Assembly: GCA_001803205.1 (NCBI GenBank)
Contig: MHBE01000006.1
Coordinates: 1-42,641 of the forward strand
Direction of reading: 5' to 3'
From: Lentisphaerae bacterium GWF2_38_69
Lineage (GTDB): Bacteria; Verrucomicrobiota; Lentisphaeria; Victivallales; GWF2-38-69
DNA: 42,641 bases
The position numbers and the translations under genes are program-made. How positions within the stretch are numbered: the stretch's first letter is position 1; every line of letters begins with the position of its first letter. The notes beneath the pieces are model-generated. The model worked only from the letters and a program-made list of their open reading frames with translations. It had not been told where the DNA came from and did no database searches. Of the stretch, positions 25,071 to 34,440 are shown one piece after another.

Positions 25071-27386
25071 GTGAAGGGAAAACTAAAGTCTGATAGAAAT
25101 GCATTCAGAATGCTTCTAATAATATGTGGGTGTATCCTCACTATTATAATTATTTTCATTTATTATATCTTGCCTTATGCCGCTAAAAAAATTGTTCAGG
25201 AAGTTGCTAGAAGAAATCATTTGGGGTTAGTCGCACTTGATGTTAGAGAGCTGTCATTTTTTTATGCTGAAATCTATTCATTAGTATTAGGAAAGGAAGA
25301 TAACCCATCAATAGTTATTTCATCAATAGATGCTGATTATTCTCCTTGGTCTCTTTTGTTTGATAAAAAGCTTGACACTGTACAAATTAGCGGAGCTGAG
25401 ATTAATTGCAGTTATGATGGGAAATCGCTTACGTTTACTTCCTTTGACATCTCTAAATTTGTTAAAAAAGAACAGTCAGTAAAAGAGGATTCAAGTAGCT
25501 TTATTATTTCTTCAATCCGAATACGGGATTCTTTGCTGAAAATCAACTATAAAGAAAATCTTTTTATTATTCCTTTTGAATTGGAATATAATCCCGGAAA
25601 CAGTTGGAAAGAAGGAGAAGGAACTCTAAATTGTATTGTTCGAGATCAGCCAATAGTGGTGTTTTTCTCTTTTGACAAAAAGACAGCCAAATTTACTCTT
25701 AAAGTAAAAGATGCTGACCTGCGCGCCTTATATGGGTTTTTTCCTAATGGGGGCGAGATGTCAGGCCTATTATCTGCAAATATTAAAGGAGAAGTGAGTT
25801 TATCGCCTTTAAAAATCAAATCATTGGAAGCTTCTGCGGATTTAAAAGAAGCAAAATATTATTCTTATCTAATTCCTCTTTTAACTATTTCCGCTAAGGG
25901 CGAAAGAGAATCCATTGAAGTAAATATCGGGAAAATTCAGATGTTTAACAAGGGGAAAGAATTTATCAGAATTAACCCTTTTATGCTTCCTTTATCTATA
26001 GGGGAAACCCAGTTTACATCAGGGACTGATCTCATTTTTGATTTTCCTGCTTTTTCGTATCTAAACAGCGTCAAATGTAACATTGAGTTTTTATATGCTT
26101 ATAAAGGAAGAACGCTCAAAACCAGTGTTAAATCGGATAAGGTTTTTATTAATTTGCCAAAAACATCAGTAGAACTCAAAGAACTTTCATCCAATTGGCT
26201 ATTTACAAAAGATAATGGACTATTGGAAGGTGATTTTACTATAGGAAATATAACGAGTCAGAAATTCAATTTAGGATCCCTTAAATCAAAAATAAACTTA
26301 AATCAAAACGCGGCATCTTTTAGAGCTATTGCTTCCGATGTGCTTCTTCCGGAGCTGACGATTAATTTGAATGGAAGTTATATGAAAGGCAAAGATGGGT
26401 TATTTGTCACGCAGATTGATTTTAATCTTCCCAAATACACACTTGCTATTCCCTATGACCTTGGCGCATGGTTCACACAAGCAAAAGGGATTAAATACAG
26501 TGGTGATTTTGCTGCCCAAGGATTTATTAGAGTCGATGATGCAGGAGTTAGATCAGGAGCAAAAATAAAAATATCCGAATCAACTATTGACTATCAAATT
26601 AAAAACGCCTCAGCAAATGCATCAGGAATTTCATTTGACATTCAGTTAAACGATCTGATAAAACTTCAGAGCATGCCTTCACAATCCTTGCAGATTAGAA
26701 AGATTTCTTTAGGCTCAGTTACACTTGAAAATATTTATGCTTTATTTGAAATAGAAGCTTTTAAATCAATCCTCCTTGAAGGAGTAAGAGGTCAATGGTG
26801 CGGAGGTTCAATTGCTGTTCAATCTGTCAGAATAAACCCTGAAATAAAAGATCATTCTTTTGTGCTTTCCTGTGACAGAATAAATCTTGCAAAACTTCTT
26901 GGGCAGCTAAATATTGGGAAGGCAGAAGGAGAAGGTGCCTTGAATGGGACTATCCCAATTATTATAAAAGATGACGCATTGCGCTTTGAGAATGGTTTTT
27001 TATATTCAACTCCAGGAGAGAGTGGGAAAATTCACCTTCAGGGCGAATCTATTGATTCAATTACTTATGGCATCCCTGATGGAACTCAGCAGTTTGACCA
27101 ACTGAAACTATCCCAAATGGCATTAAAGGATTTCGATTATGATTGGGTAAAATTTTATCTTCATTCAGATGATGATGATATGATAATTCAGCTTCAGTTT
27201 TATGGTAAACCTGCCAAACCGCTCCCTTTTATTTATAAAAAAGAGATCGGGGGTTTTGCAAAGGTAGATGTGAACAGTCCTGGTTCAATTTTTCAGGGGA
27301 TAAAGCTTGATGTTAATATCAGACTACCATTTAATAAGCTTTTATGGTATAATAAAAAATTCCAGGATTACTTTAAAAAACAGTAA
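25071..27386 (+). CDS. ydbH: YdbH-family AsmA-like envelope lipid transport protein, 771 aa
   Basis: An N-terminal membrane anchor (about residues 13-34, LLIICGCILTIIIIFIYYIL) is followed by a long beta-rich periplasmic region. The C-terminal part matches the YdbH (dicarboxylate-transport-like) signature, with FYLHSDDDDMIIQLQFYG, VDVNSPGSIFQ and the final helix. In E. coli, YdbH is one of three AsmA-like bridges (with YhdP and TamB) that carry phospholipids to the outer membrane, and it works with YnbE. The two downstream genes fit YnbE and YdbL, which supports the call. The start is uncertain: GTG 25071 gives a basic N-terminus, and an ATG at 25110 is also possible. No clear ribosome binding site is seen. 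Confidence 0.8.
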   Translation: MKGKLKSDRNAFRMLLIICGCILTIIIIFIYYILPYAAKKIVQEVARRNHLGLVALDVRELSFFYAEIYSLVLGKEDNPSIVISSIDADYSPWSLLFDKKLDTVQISGAEINCSYDGKSLTFTSFDISKFVKKEQSVKEDSSSFIISSIRIRDSLLKINYKENLFIIPFELEYNPGNSWKEGEGTLNCIVRDQPIVVFFSFDKKTAKFTLKVKDADLRALYGFFPNGGEMSGLLSANIKGEVSLSPLKIKSLEASADLKEAKYYSYLIPLLTISAKGERESIEVNIGKIQMFNKGKEFIRINPFMLPLSIGETQFTSGTDLIFDFPAFSYLNSVKCNIEFLYAYKGRTLKTSVKSDKVFINLPKTSVELKELSSNWLFTKDNGLLEGDFTIGNITSQKFNLGSLKSKINLNQNAASFRAIASDVLLPELTINLNGSYMKGKDGLFVTQIDFNLPKYTLAIPYDLGAWFTQAKGIKYSGDFAAQGFIRVDDAGVRSGAKIKISESTIDYQIKNASANASGISFDIQLNDLIKLQSMPSQSLQIRKISLGSVTLENIYALFEIEAFKSILLEGVRGQWCGGSIAVQSVRINPEIKDHSFVLSCDRINLAKLLGQLNIGKAEGEGALNGTIPIIIKDDALRFENGFLYSTPGESGKIHLQGESIDSITYGIPDGTQQFDQLKLSQMALKDFDYDWVKFYLHSDDDDMIIQLQFYGKPAKPLPFIYKKEIGGFAKVDVNSPGSIFQGIKLDVNIRLPFNKLLWYNKKFQDYFKKQ

Positions 27387-27408
27387 AATGATATAGCAAA
27401 ACTTAATT

Positions 27409-27660
27409 ATGAAAAAGATATTTATTTATTTTTCTCTCGTTTCACAAGTATTTCTTTTTAATGGATGCATCTACACCAAAAGTGAAGTCGATGTCAAACC
27501 GGTTGAAATTAAGCCTATGCACATAACAATAGATGTGAATGTGAAGGTAGAAAAACAGCTTGATGATTTTTTCGGAGATCTTGATAAAAAAGCTGAAACT
27601 CTTTCGGCAAAAGATAAAGTAGAAATTACAGAATCGGATAGCAATATAATACAAAAATAG
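27409..27660 (+). CDS. ynbE: YnbE-like small lipoprotein, 83 aa
   Basis: A short signal sequence ends at FNGC (Cys20), so it is probably lipidated. The mature part EVDVKPVEIKPMHITIDVNVKVEKQLDDFF matches YnbE, with its P-I-x-I-N/D-x-N-V-K-I/V core strand. In E. coli YnbE is an outer membrane lipoprotein whose strand continues the YdbH groove to form the bridge. Here it carries an extra Lys/Glu/Asp-rich C-terminal tail. It lies 22 bases after ydbH and 14 bases before ydbL. Confidence 0.75.
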   Translation: MKKIFIYFSLVSQVFLFNGCIYTKSEVDVKPVEIKPMHITIDVNVKVEKQLDDFFGDLDKKAETLSAKDKVEITESDSNIIQK

Positions 27661-27674
27661 GAGAATAATTTTTT

Positions 27675-28037
27675 ATGAACAGTAATATTCTAAAGCTCTT
27701 CACCGTTCTGTCTCTTATGCTTTCAGTAGTTGTTACTGCTTATTCTGATGACATAAAGGATAGAATGAGCCAAAGGCTCTCTCAACTAATAGCACTTAAA
27801 GATAAAGGAATAATTGGAGAAGATCAGAATGGCTATCTTGCTTTTGTCGGATCATCAAAAGAAGGGCAGGCAATTGTAGATGCAGAAAATGCTGACCGTA
27901 AAACAGTTTATCAAATGATAGCTGAAAAGACAGGTACTACCTTGCAGATTGTGGGAAAACAACGCGCGATTCAACTAGCGCAAAATGAAACGACCGGTCA
28001 TTACATTCAGAAAAATGGGAAATGGGTAAAAAAATAG
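27675..28037 (+). CDS. ydbL: YdbL-like periplasmic protein (DUF1318), 120 aa
   Basis: A signal peptide (hydrophobic core LFTVLSLMLSVVVTAYS) precedes a small domain. Its pattern is R-x(3)-L-x-L-K-x-K-G-x-I-G-E-x-x-x-G-Y-L, followed by V(I)xxEN-A-D-R-x-x-x-Y, which fits DUF1318/YdbL. In E. coli YdbL sits downstream of ydbH-ynbE and helps keep the bridge correctly assembled. The gene order here is the same. GGAG lies upstream of the ATG at 27675. Confidence 0.78.
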   Translation: MNSNILKLFTVLSLMLSVVVTAYSDDIKDRMSQRLSQLIALKDKGIIGEDQNGYLAFVGSSKEGQAIVDAENADRKTVYQMIAEKTGTTLQIVGKQRAIQLAQNETTGHYIQKNGKWVKK

Positions 28038-28133
28038 TTTATACCTAAAGAAATTATAATTATATTTACAATTCTGGGTTATCTAATATAATTATTTGGA
28101 AATAATAATATTACAATAATTTGGAGGGAAAAA

Positions 28134-28589
28134 ATGAAAGTAGCAAAGGTATTGTCAGATAAAAAAAATAAACTAATTAAATTTATACATATGGATGCTA
28201 CGATAAGAGATGCTTCAAAAATGATGCATGATAATGAAGTTTCAGCGCTGTTTGTCATTGAAGATAACAATAATCCCAAAAGCTATGTAGGAGTTATTTC
28301 AGAAAGAATGATAATGCGCGAGGCCTGGCGCTATGACAATGTACTTGAACAAAAAGTCTCGCAACTTATGACAAGGCAATTGCTCGTTATTAAACCAGAA
28401 GATGATATCAGGCAGGTTACCGATATTTTAACTATGTGCAAAGTCAGAAATATTCCTATTTGGGATGGAGATACAATAATAGGAATGATCACCCCTAATG
28501 ATATTATCAAGACAATGCACGATGATAAACAAAGTAAGCTGTATCATATGTCCGATATGATTAGCCCTTATGGAGGAGATGGCCATTAA
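28134..28589 (+). CDS. Stand-alone CBS-domain-pair protein, 151 aa
   Basis: Two CBS motifs make a Bateman module. The first is MDATIRDASKMMHDNEVSALFVIED with GVISERMIMREA, the second QLMTRQLLVIKPEDDIRQVTDILTMCKVRNIPIWDGDTIIGMITPNDIIK. Such pairs bind adenosine nucleotides and regulate partners. GGAGG lies 7 bases before the ATG. The stop overlaps the stop of the convergent EF-G gene by a few bases. No partner enzyme is adjacent, so the target is unknown. Confidence 0.88.
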   Translation: MKVAKVLSDKKNKLIKFIHMDATIRDASKMMHDNEVSALFVIEDNNNPKSYVGVISERMIMREAWRYDNVLEQKVSQLMTRQLLVIKPEDDIRQVTDILTMCKVRNIPIWDGDTIIGMITPNDIIKTMHDDKQSKLYHMSDMISPYGGDGH

Positions 28590-30658
28590 AAAGCATTTTG
28601 AATCCTGTTCATATTTTCTTTACTGAGTTCTTGGTATCCGCAAGGCTCCATGCTGAAAGAGGCTCTGCCTCCTGAAAGTTTAGGAAGAGCTTTACTGAAT
28701 CCAAACATTTCGGCAAGAGGGACTTCACAATCAAGTTTCTTTATGTTTTGCAATGATTGCACATTATAGATTATTGCGCGTTTAGACTGAAGATAGGTAG
28801 TAATATCTCCTATAGTGTTTTCCGGACTTAGAATTTCAACTTTGGTTATAGGCTCAAGAATTATTGTCCCAGAGCGGATTGCGGCATTTATCCCATTTAA
28901 AACGGCTCCGGTAATTGAACCTTCATTAGTTTTGTCCTTTATACCTGTAATCCCTGTTATAGTCCCTCTAATATAAGTAAGAGAATATCCCCAATTCCCA
29001 CCTGTTTTTAAGCCGTTTTTCAATGCTTCTAATGCCGCATTTATCCAGCTGTGAGGAAGAGTTTTCATATTTTTAATTTCCGCTTTTACTTCAAGACCTG
29101 CCTGAAGACGGGGTACCGGTTCCAGACGGAATGAAACTTCAGCATAAAACTCATTATCAGCTATAACTTTGTTAAATAAACCAGAAAAAGAACTTTCTTT
29201 AAGGAGGGTTTCCTTATAGACTACTTTTGGTGCGCCGTGCCTGATATCCAGATTGAATTCATTTTTCAGTCTATTTGTGTTGATTTCAAGGTGGAGTTCT
29301 CCCATTCCAGAAATAATTGCCTGTCCTGTAGATTCATCTTTAGTTGTGCTTAAGGTAGGATCCTCCCTGCACAGCATTTCAAGAGAATAGGAAAGTTTAT
29401 CCTTGTCTTTTAATGAGCGCGGTTCTATAGCCATTGAAATAACAGGTTCCGGGAAAACGACTCTTTCAAGGGATACAGCTTTGTTTATCGCGCATAATGT
29501 GTCTCCGGTAGTAGTATCTTTCAGACCCACTAAACCAACTATGTCGCCTGGTCCTACATTGTCAACAGGTTCAATATTTTTCGCATAGAGTCTGAGAATT
29601 CTCTTAACTTTCAACTTCTCCATCGTTCTTGGATTGAGAATCATAGTATCACTAGAGAGGTTACCGCTGTAAGTCCTTATATACAGAAGATCTCCGCTAT
29701 TGCTGGCTATTACTTTAAACACAAGGGCTGAAAAATTTGAATCATGAATACTGATTTCAACTTGTTCATTAGTTTTTGTACTTAATGCTTTAATTATCGG
29801 AAAATCTTCAGGGCTTGGAAGATACAAACCGATCGCATCAAGAACAGGTTGAATCCCCATATTTCTTTTTGCCGAACCGCAGAAAATAGGGCAGAGTTTA
29901 AGGTCGATTACCAATTCTCTTATTACTTTTTTAAGGAGTTCTTCATTAACAGGTTTTTCTTCAAGAAAATAGTCTGCTATCTCATCAGAAAGATCAGCAA
30001 GTGAAGCTATTAAATCTAAACGCATTGCTTCTGCTTCATCTTTAAGGAGAGCAGGTATTTCCGAAGCAATGACTTTTGATCCGTCATCACCCTGAAAGTC
30101 CAGCAATTTCATGGAAATAAGGTCAATAATGCAGTTAAACGAAGATTCTGAACCTATTGGCATCTGGACAGGGATTGATTTAGTTTCATTGAATTTTGAT
30201 TGAATGTCTTTTACGACCCTTTCAAATGAAGCTCCTAATCGATCTAATTTATTAATGAAGGCCAATTTGGCTACTTTGTATTTATCCGATTGTCTCCAGA
30301 CTTTTTCGCTTTGAGCTTCGACTCCTTCTACTGCGCTGAAAACAACTATTGCTCCGTCAATTACCCTTAAAGAGCGTTCAACTTCTGCTGTAAAATCAAT
30401 ATGTCCAGGAGTGTCTATCAGATGATAAAGTTTATCGTTCCAGTTAAATGATGCGGCTGCAGCGGCAATTGTTATTCCTCTTGCTCTCTCTTCATCAAGG
30501 TAATCCATGACGGTAGTACCGGTGTCTATATCGCCAATCTTATAAGTTTTACCTGAATAGTAGAGAAATCTTTCTGAAAGAGTAGTCTTTCCTGCATCTA
30601 TATGAGCGATTATTCCTATATTTCTTATATTTGATAGATTGACGGATTCGTTTTGCAT
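28586..30658 (-). CDS. Elongation factor G family GTPase (probable EF-G paralogue), 690 aa
   Basis: The protein has all five EF-G domains. The GTPase motifs are G1 AHIDAGKTT (residues 18-26), G2 RGITI, G3 DTPGHIDFTAEVERSL, G4 NKLD (canonical EF-G has NKMD) and G5 CGSAKRNMG. Domain II to V include EPVISMAIEPRS, GMGELHLEI and the domain V EPITKVEILSPE. The replacement in G4, and the separate location away from str-operon genes (no rpsL, rpsG or tuf nearby), suggest a second EF-G. Whether it drives translocation or ribosome recycling cannot be told. No clear ribosome binding site is seen. Confidence 0.88.
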   Translation of the reverse strand: MQNESVNLSNIRNIGIIAHIDAGKTTLSERFLYYSGKTYKIGDIDTGTTVMDYLDEERARGITIAAAAASFNWNDKLYHLIDTPGHIDFTAEVERSLRVIDGAIVVFSAVEGVEAQSEKVWRQSDKYKVAKLAFINKLDRLGASFERVVKDIQSKFNETKSIPVQMPIGSESSFNCIIDLISMKLLDFQGDDGSKVIASEIPALLKDEAEAMRLDLIASLADLSDEIADYFLEEKPVNEELLKKVIRELVIDLKLCPIFCGSAKRNMGIQPVLDAIGLYLPSPEDFPIIKALSTKTNEQVEISIHDSNFSALVFKVIASNSGDLLYIRTYSGNLSSDTMILNPRTMEKLKVKRILRLYAKNIEPVDNVGPGDIVGLVGLKDTTTGDTLCAINKAVSLERVVFPEPVISMAIEPRSLKDKDKLSYSLEMLCREDPTLSTTKDESTGQAIISGMGELHLEINTNRLKNEFNLDIRHGAPKVVYKETLLKESSFSGLFNKVIADNEFYAEVSFRLEPVPRLQAGLEVKAEIKNMKTLPHSWINAALEALKNGLKTGGNWGYSLTYIRGTITGITGIKDKTNEGSITGAVLNGINAAIRSGTIILEPITKVEILSPENTIGDITTYLQSKRAIIYNVQSLQNIKKLDCEVPLAEMFGFSKALPKLSGGRASFSMEPCGYQELSKENMNRIQNAF

Positions 30659-30710
30659 AAAATGATAAATAAAAAAAGTTAAAAAGTTATGAATATTATT
30701 GGTATCTTAC

Positions 30711-31565
30711 TTATTTTTCACATCGTTGAGAATAAATCCTTAAATCACTGCCAAAACCTGTTAGACGAACAAAATATTGAATCAAATTGGCAAAAAAATT
30801 AAATCCAGGTCTTCCGCCCCAGAATTTAGGTCGAATAATTCGTTTCATTTCCATTTCTGTTAATAGTCCTTTAAGATTTCGCCAGTTAAAGAATACAAGA
30901 TGTGTTGGATTAGTAATATTAAACCACTTATTATGCTCAAGAAAATGTCTCCAACAGGCTAAATTAGGAACCGTTAAACATAGAATGCCATCAGGAGTAA
31001 GTTTTGCTATCAGTTTGGCCAATACCTCTTTAGGATGGCGCGTATGCTCTAGAACTGACCAAGCCGTAATTAATTGAAAATAATTGTCTGGAAGGTTATT
31101 AAGAGCTGAATCAGGATCAATTCTGACATCAAGGTCAAGTTTCTCTTGTGCATATTTTGCAGCATACTCAGAAAATTCTATACCTATAACTTCAAATCCG
31201 AATTTGCGGCATTCATTTAAGAAATATCCAGGCCCGCATCCATAGTCAAGAACACGATTTTTTATACTTGTTTTTGGGTTATTGCGTAATTGAGGGTGTC
31301 TTTTTATAAGATCTCTCAAAGTCGTAGAATAAAGGATAGAGTTATGATTTTGTTCAACTATTCTATTGTCTCTTTTAAATGTATTATCCTCATTATAATA
31401 TAGTTGCTTATAGATTTCAACTAACTCTTGTGATGTATATTGAGGATTAGCATAAATCAACTTACAATTAGGGCAGAGAACCAAGTCATGATCCACCCGG
31501 CTGTAATACTTTTTAGCAGAGCCTGCTGAACATCCACAAAGTAAACAACTATCAAGGTGATCCAT
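30711..31565 (-). CDS. Class I SAM-dependent methyltransferase with N-terminal zinc-ribbon-like motif, 284 aa
   Basis: The first 40 residues hold two CxxC pairs (C7/C10 and C31/C34 in LCPNCKLIYANP), a zinc-ribbon pattern common in sugar- and polyketide-linked methyltransferases. The Rossmann core has LDYGCGPGYFLNECRKFGFEVIGIEFS (motif I), LPDNYFQLITAWSVLEHTRHP and a post-core helix region. The C-terminus (about residues 215-284) may be a lid. It probably modifies a small metabolite or surface sugar. It lies 52 bases before the EF-G gene and is isolated by an upstream terminator. No strong ribosome binding site is seen. Confidence 0.82.
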   Translation of the reverse strand: MDHLDSCLLCGCSAGSAKKYYSRVDHDLVLCPNCKLIYANPQYTSQELVEIYKQLYYNEDNTFKRDNRIVEQNHNSILYSTTLRDLIKRHPQLRNNPKTSIKNRVLDYGCGPGYFLNECRKFGFEVIGIEFSEYAAKYAQEKLDLDVRIDPDSALNNLPDNYFQLITAWSVLEHTRHPKEVLAKLIAKLTPDGILCLTVPNLACWRHFLEHNKWFNITNPTHLVFFNWRNLKGLLTEMEMKRIIRPKFWGGRPGFNFFANLIQYFVRLTGFGSDLRIYSQRCEK

Positions 31566-31588
31566 AATTATAAATAGAGATTAAAAAA

Positions 31589-31618
31589 TAAGACTGAGGC
31601 AACTATGCCTCAGTCTTA
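31589..31618 (-). terminator. Rho-independent terminator for the minus-strand esterase gene
   Basis: A perfect 13-bp stem, TAAGACTGAGGCA (31589-31601) with TGCCTCAGTCTTA (31606-31618), has a 4-base loop. On the minus strand it is followed by a run of six T (A-run at 31583-31588). It lies 14 bases past the esterase stop codon. Confidence 0.93.
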
Positions 31619-31631
31619 TAATATTTATTTA

Positions 31632-32378
31632 TTAAAACATTTTTGAGAGGAAGTGATTCATCTGTATATACCACCATGGCCAATCATGGTTTACATCATT
31701 TCCCCAATAATCTACCCAAGCCGGAATTCCTTTATTCTTCAAAGAGTATTCCAAATCTCTTGTGTCTGCTATTGCTTCATCTTCCCAGGCTCCCTGTCCG
31801 GTACAGATAATGATTTGGCTCTTTTTCATCCATTCGAGTTTGCTGGCATCAGTAATGTTTGGCATATAATGAATAGGTGAATTGTAGTAAACATCTTTGA
31901 TATCACCTGCGTTCATCTGAAATTCATTTCTGTCAAGACGATAAAGGCCGCTTAGTGCAATTGTACCACCGCAAACTTCCGGGTGCTTTAAAAAGAAGTT
32001 AACTGCATGATATGCGCCCATGCTGGTTCCCGTAGCAATTGGTCTTTCGTCTGCAACTTTTGTATGCTCTCTTATAAAAGGAACAACTTCATCTGTTATA
32101 TATTTATAATACTGATCATTTCTTGCGCTCCTTACTTCAGGAGCAACACTGAAATTATACCATGATTCTGTGTCGACACTGTCGATTGAGTACAGTTTTA
32201 TTTTATCTCCATCAATCCATGAACTTATTTTTCCAATCATTCCCTGCCCTTCAAAGTCAAAAAATCTGCCTCTTGAACACGGGAATACTATGAATGGTTT
32301 TCCAAAGCAACCGTAGACTTTGAGTTCCATGTCTTTTCCGAGATTGGGACTATACCATTTGTGGTACTCTGTATGCAT
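31632..32378 (-). CDS. Putative esterase (alpha/beta hydrolase, esterase-D-like), 248 aa
   Basis: The protein has the alpha/beta hydrolase signature of the putative esterase family (PF00756-like): the nucleophile elbow GTSMGA (catalytic Ser), GGTIALSGLYRL and a His near the C-terminus in WGNDVNHDWPWW. The N-terminal MELKVYGCFGKPFIVFPCSRG is typical of this group. No signal peptide is visible, so it is cytosolic. A GAGG site precedes the ATG. It is transcribed alone, divergent from the ABC exporter operon, and ends in a strong terminator. The substrate is unknown. Confidence 0.78.
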   Translation of the reverse strand: MHTEYHKWYSPNLGKDMELKVYGCFGKPFIVFPCSRGRFFDFEGQGMIGKISSWIDGDKIKLYSIDSVDTESWYNFSVAPEVRSARNDQYYKYITDEVVPFIREHTKVADERPIATGTSMGAYHAVNFFLKHPEVCGGTIALSGLYRLDRNEFQMNAGDIKDVYYNSPIHYMPNITDASKLEWMKKSQIIICTGQGAWEDEAIADTRDLEYSLKNKGIPAWVDYWGNDVNHDWPWWYIQMNHFLSKMF

Positions 32379-32554
32379 ACTACCTCTTCTTGAAATTATA
32401 TTTTTGGTTTATAGGCTGATAACAAAATATATAACATCAATATAACTTATTTACATGCAGGGAAAATAGAAATTAATAAATTTGAGGTGGATTTTTTTGA
32501 ATCCTATTTATAATTAAACATAAAATCACTGTTAAATCTCCAAAATCAAAATCT

Positions 32555-33514
32555 ATGGGAAAAGTATCTTTATTTAGTTTTCTTTTGGTACTTATTATTT
32601 TATTAACAGGGTGTGAAAAACAGCCTGACGACAAAACAGCTTCAGGATATATTGATGCTGATTATGTTTATATATCCGCTCCATCTTCTGAAAAAATCAT
32701 AGAAATGTATGCGGTTAAAGGTTCGATCATTAAAACAGGTGATAAGCTTTTTGAAATGGATAATCACAAATCGTTTTCGATGCACGAGGCCAATAAATTT
32801 ATGGACATGGCTCTCCAAAGTTTTGTAACTGATATGAAAAAAGGTGCAAGGCAGGAACAGATAGACGAATGGAAGTATATTAATTATGCGGTAAAGGAAA
32901 TGATAATTTTTCTGAAACTTGAAACAGAAATGTTCAGATTCCTTTCAGAGAAACAAGCAGCGGCCGATCAATACTGGTGGTTTACCAGACAAATGCAATA
33001 TGCTTTAATAGCTATTTCAAAAGCTATTGATACGCATCAAAAATATATTGAGCTGGGACAAAGAGAAGATAAAATAAATGCATTTGAAATGGCTGATAAT
33101 GCAGTCAAAAGCATGCTTCCTTATACCAAATATCAATTCACAGAAGCTGTACAGTTTTCTCCATACGACGCAATTGTTTTTGATATTTTCTACCGGAAAG
33201 GAGAGTTGCCTGGAGCTGGAAAACCTGTAATAATGCTTTTGCCTGATGAGAACCTTAAAGTTGTATTTTATATTAGCGGGTTAAAAATAGACACAATTAA
33301 ACTTGGCGAAAAAGTGAAGGTTTTTTTATCCCGAGATAAAAATAATTTTATAGAAGGACAGGTTAATTACATTTCTCAGAATATCCAATATACTGACCCT
33401 CTTATTTACTCCCTTAAAAATGATAAAAAACTCATTTACAAAATTGAAGCTAAAATTAATCCTAAAGATAAATTGAAAGCGCATCCTGGCGAAGTAGTAA
33501 GCGTAGAATTTTAA
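32555..33514 (+). CDS. HlyD-type membrane fusion lipoprotein of an ABC exporter, 319 aa
   Basis: A lipoprotein signal (hydrophobic core LFSFLLVLIILLTGC, lipobox LTGC) is followed by a biotinyl-lipoyl-like half (GYIDADYVYISAPSSEKIIEMYAVKGSIIKTGDKLFEMD). A helical hairpin (about residues 80-195) and the returning half with a beta-barrel (PVIMLLPDENLKVVFYI, LGEKVKVFLS) come next. The order is that of YbhG/YhiI adaptors that serve ABC-2 pumps. It heads a three-gene operon and starts 5 bases before the ATPase gene. No strong ribosome binding site is visible before 32555. Confidence 0.82.
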   Translation: MGKVSLFSFLLVLIILLTGCEKQPDDKTASGYIDADYVYISAPSSEKIIEMYAVKGSIIKTGDKLFEMDNHKSFSMHEANKFMDMALQSFVTDMKKGARQEQIDEWKYINYAVKEMIIFLKLETEMFRFLSEKQAAADQYWWFTRQMQYALIAISKAIDTHQKYIELGQREDKINAFEMADNAVKSMLPYTKYQFTEAVQFSPYDAIVFDIFYRKGELPGAGKPVIMLLPDENLKVVFYISGLKIDTIKLGEKVKVFLSRDKNNFIEGQVNYISQNIQYTDPLIYSLKNDKKLIYKIEAKINPKDKLKAHPGEVVSVEF

Positions 33515-33519
33515 TTTAT

Positions 33520-34440
33520 ATGAATGATTTCAAATACGCTATCGATGTTAGAAATGTAACAAAGAGTTTCAGCAAGCGAGTTGTTGTAAATAAAGTTTCC
33601 CTTCAAGTCGAGAAAGGCACAGTCTACGGTTTTTTAGGACCTAACGGAAGCGGTAAAACTACTTTTTTGCGAATGATCTGCGGTCTTCTTGTCCCAGACT
33701 CTGGGGAAGGTACCTGCTTAGGGCACGATGTAATAAAAGAACAGAAACTTATCAAAGACAAAATTGGTTATATGACGCAAAAATTTAGTTTATATACTGA
33801 CCTGACAGTCAGGGAAAATCTAGATTTTACGGCCAGGCTCTATGGAGTAAAGAATCGCAAACAGGCAATAGATAAAATTATTGAGGAACATGGTCTCGGG
33901 CAGTTTAATAAGATAATAGCGAAAAATCTATCAGGAGGATGGAAACAGAAACTTGCTCTCGGAGCATGCCTGATTCATGAGCCTGTGCTCTTGCTTCTTG
34001 ACGAACCTACTGCCGGAGTAGATCCTCTTGCAAGAAGAGAATTTTGGGATACAATCCAAAAGCTTTCTATGGAGAAAGGGATAACAGCCTTGGTAACAAC
34101 TCACTACATGGACGAAGCTGAAAGATGTCAAAGGCTTGCTTATCTTGCATACGGAGATATGCTTACAAAGGGAACAATAGATGATATTATTTCAAGGGAA
34201 GGCCTCTATACATGGATTGTAAAAGGACCAAATCTGCTTAACTTGGCAATTGAGTTAAGAAAACTCAAAGAAGTTGAGCAGGTTCTTGCTTTTGGAAATA
34301 TCCTGCACTTGAGTTCCAGAGATAAATCTGAAGTAGAAAGAGTTATTCCTACAAAAATTGACAAGAATCATGAGTTTTATCCTGTGTCAACTTCTCTCGA
34401 AGACATATTTATAAATTTAATGAGCAAGGCTAGAAAGTGA
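33520..34440 (+). CDS. ABC transporter ATP-binding protein, 306 aa
   Basis: This is the nucleotide-binding subunit that powers the exporter. Walker A is GPNGSGKT (residues 40-47), Q-loop MTQKFSLY, signature LSGGWKQ (137-143; the fourth variable position is Trp), Walker B LLLLDEP (157-163), D-loop GVDP and H-loop THYMDEAE. A C-terminal tail of about 90 residues is typical of ABC-2-type exporters. Family members of the YbhF/drug-export type match best. Its stop overlaps the permease start. Confidence 0.93.
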   Translation: MNDFKYAIDVRNVTKSFSKRVVVNKVSLQVEKGTVYGFLGPNGSGKTTFLRMICGLLVPDSGEGTCLGHDVIKEQKLIKDKIGYMTQKFSLYTDLTVRENLDFTARLYGVKNRKQAIDKIIEEHGLGQFNKIIAKNLSGGWKQKLALGACLIHEPVLLLLDEPTAGVDPLARREFWDTIQKLSMEKGITALVTTHYMDEAERCQRLAYLAYGDMLTKGTIDDIISREGLYTWIVKGPNLLNLAIELRKLKEVEQVLAFGNILHLSSRDKSEVERVIPTKIDKNHEFYPVSTSLEDIFINLMSKARK

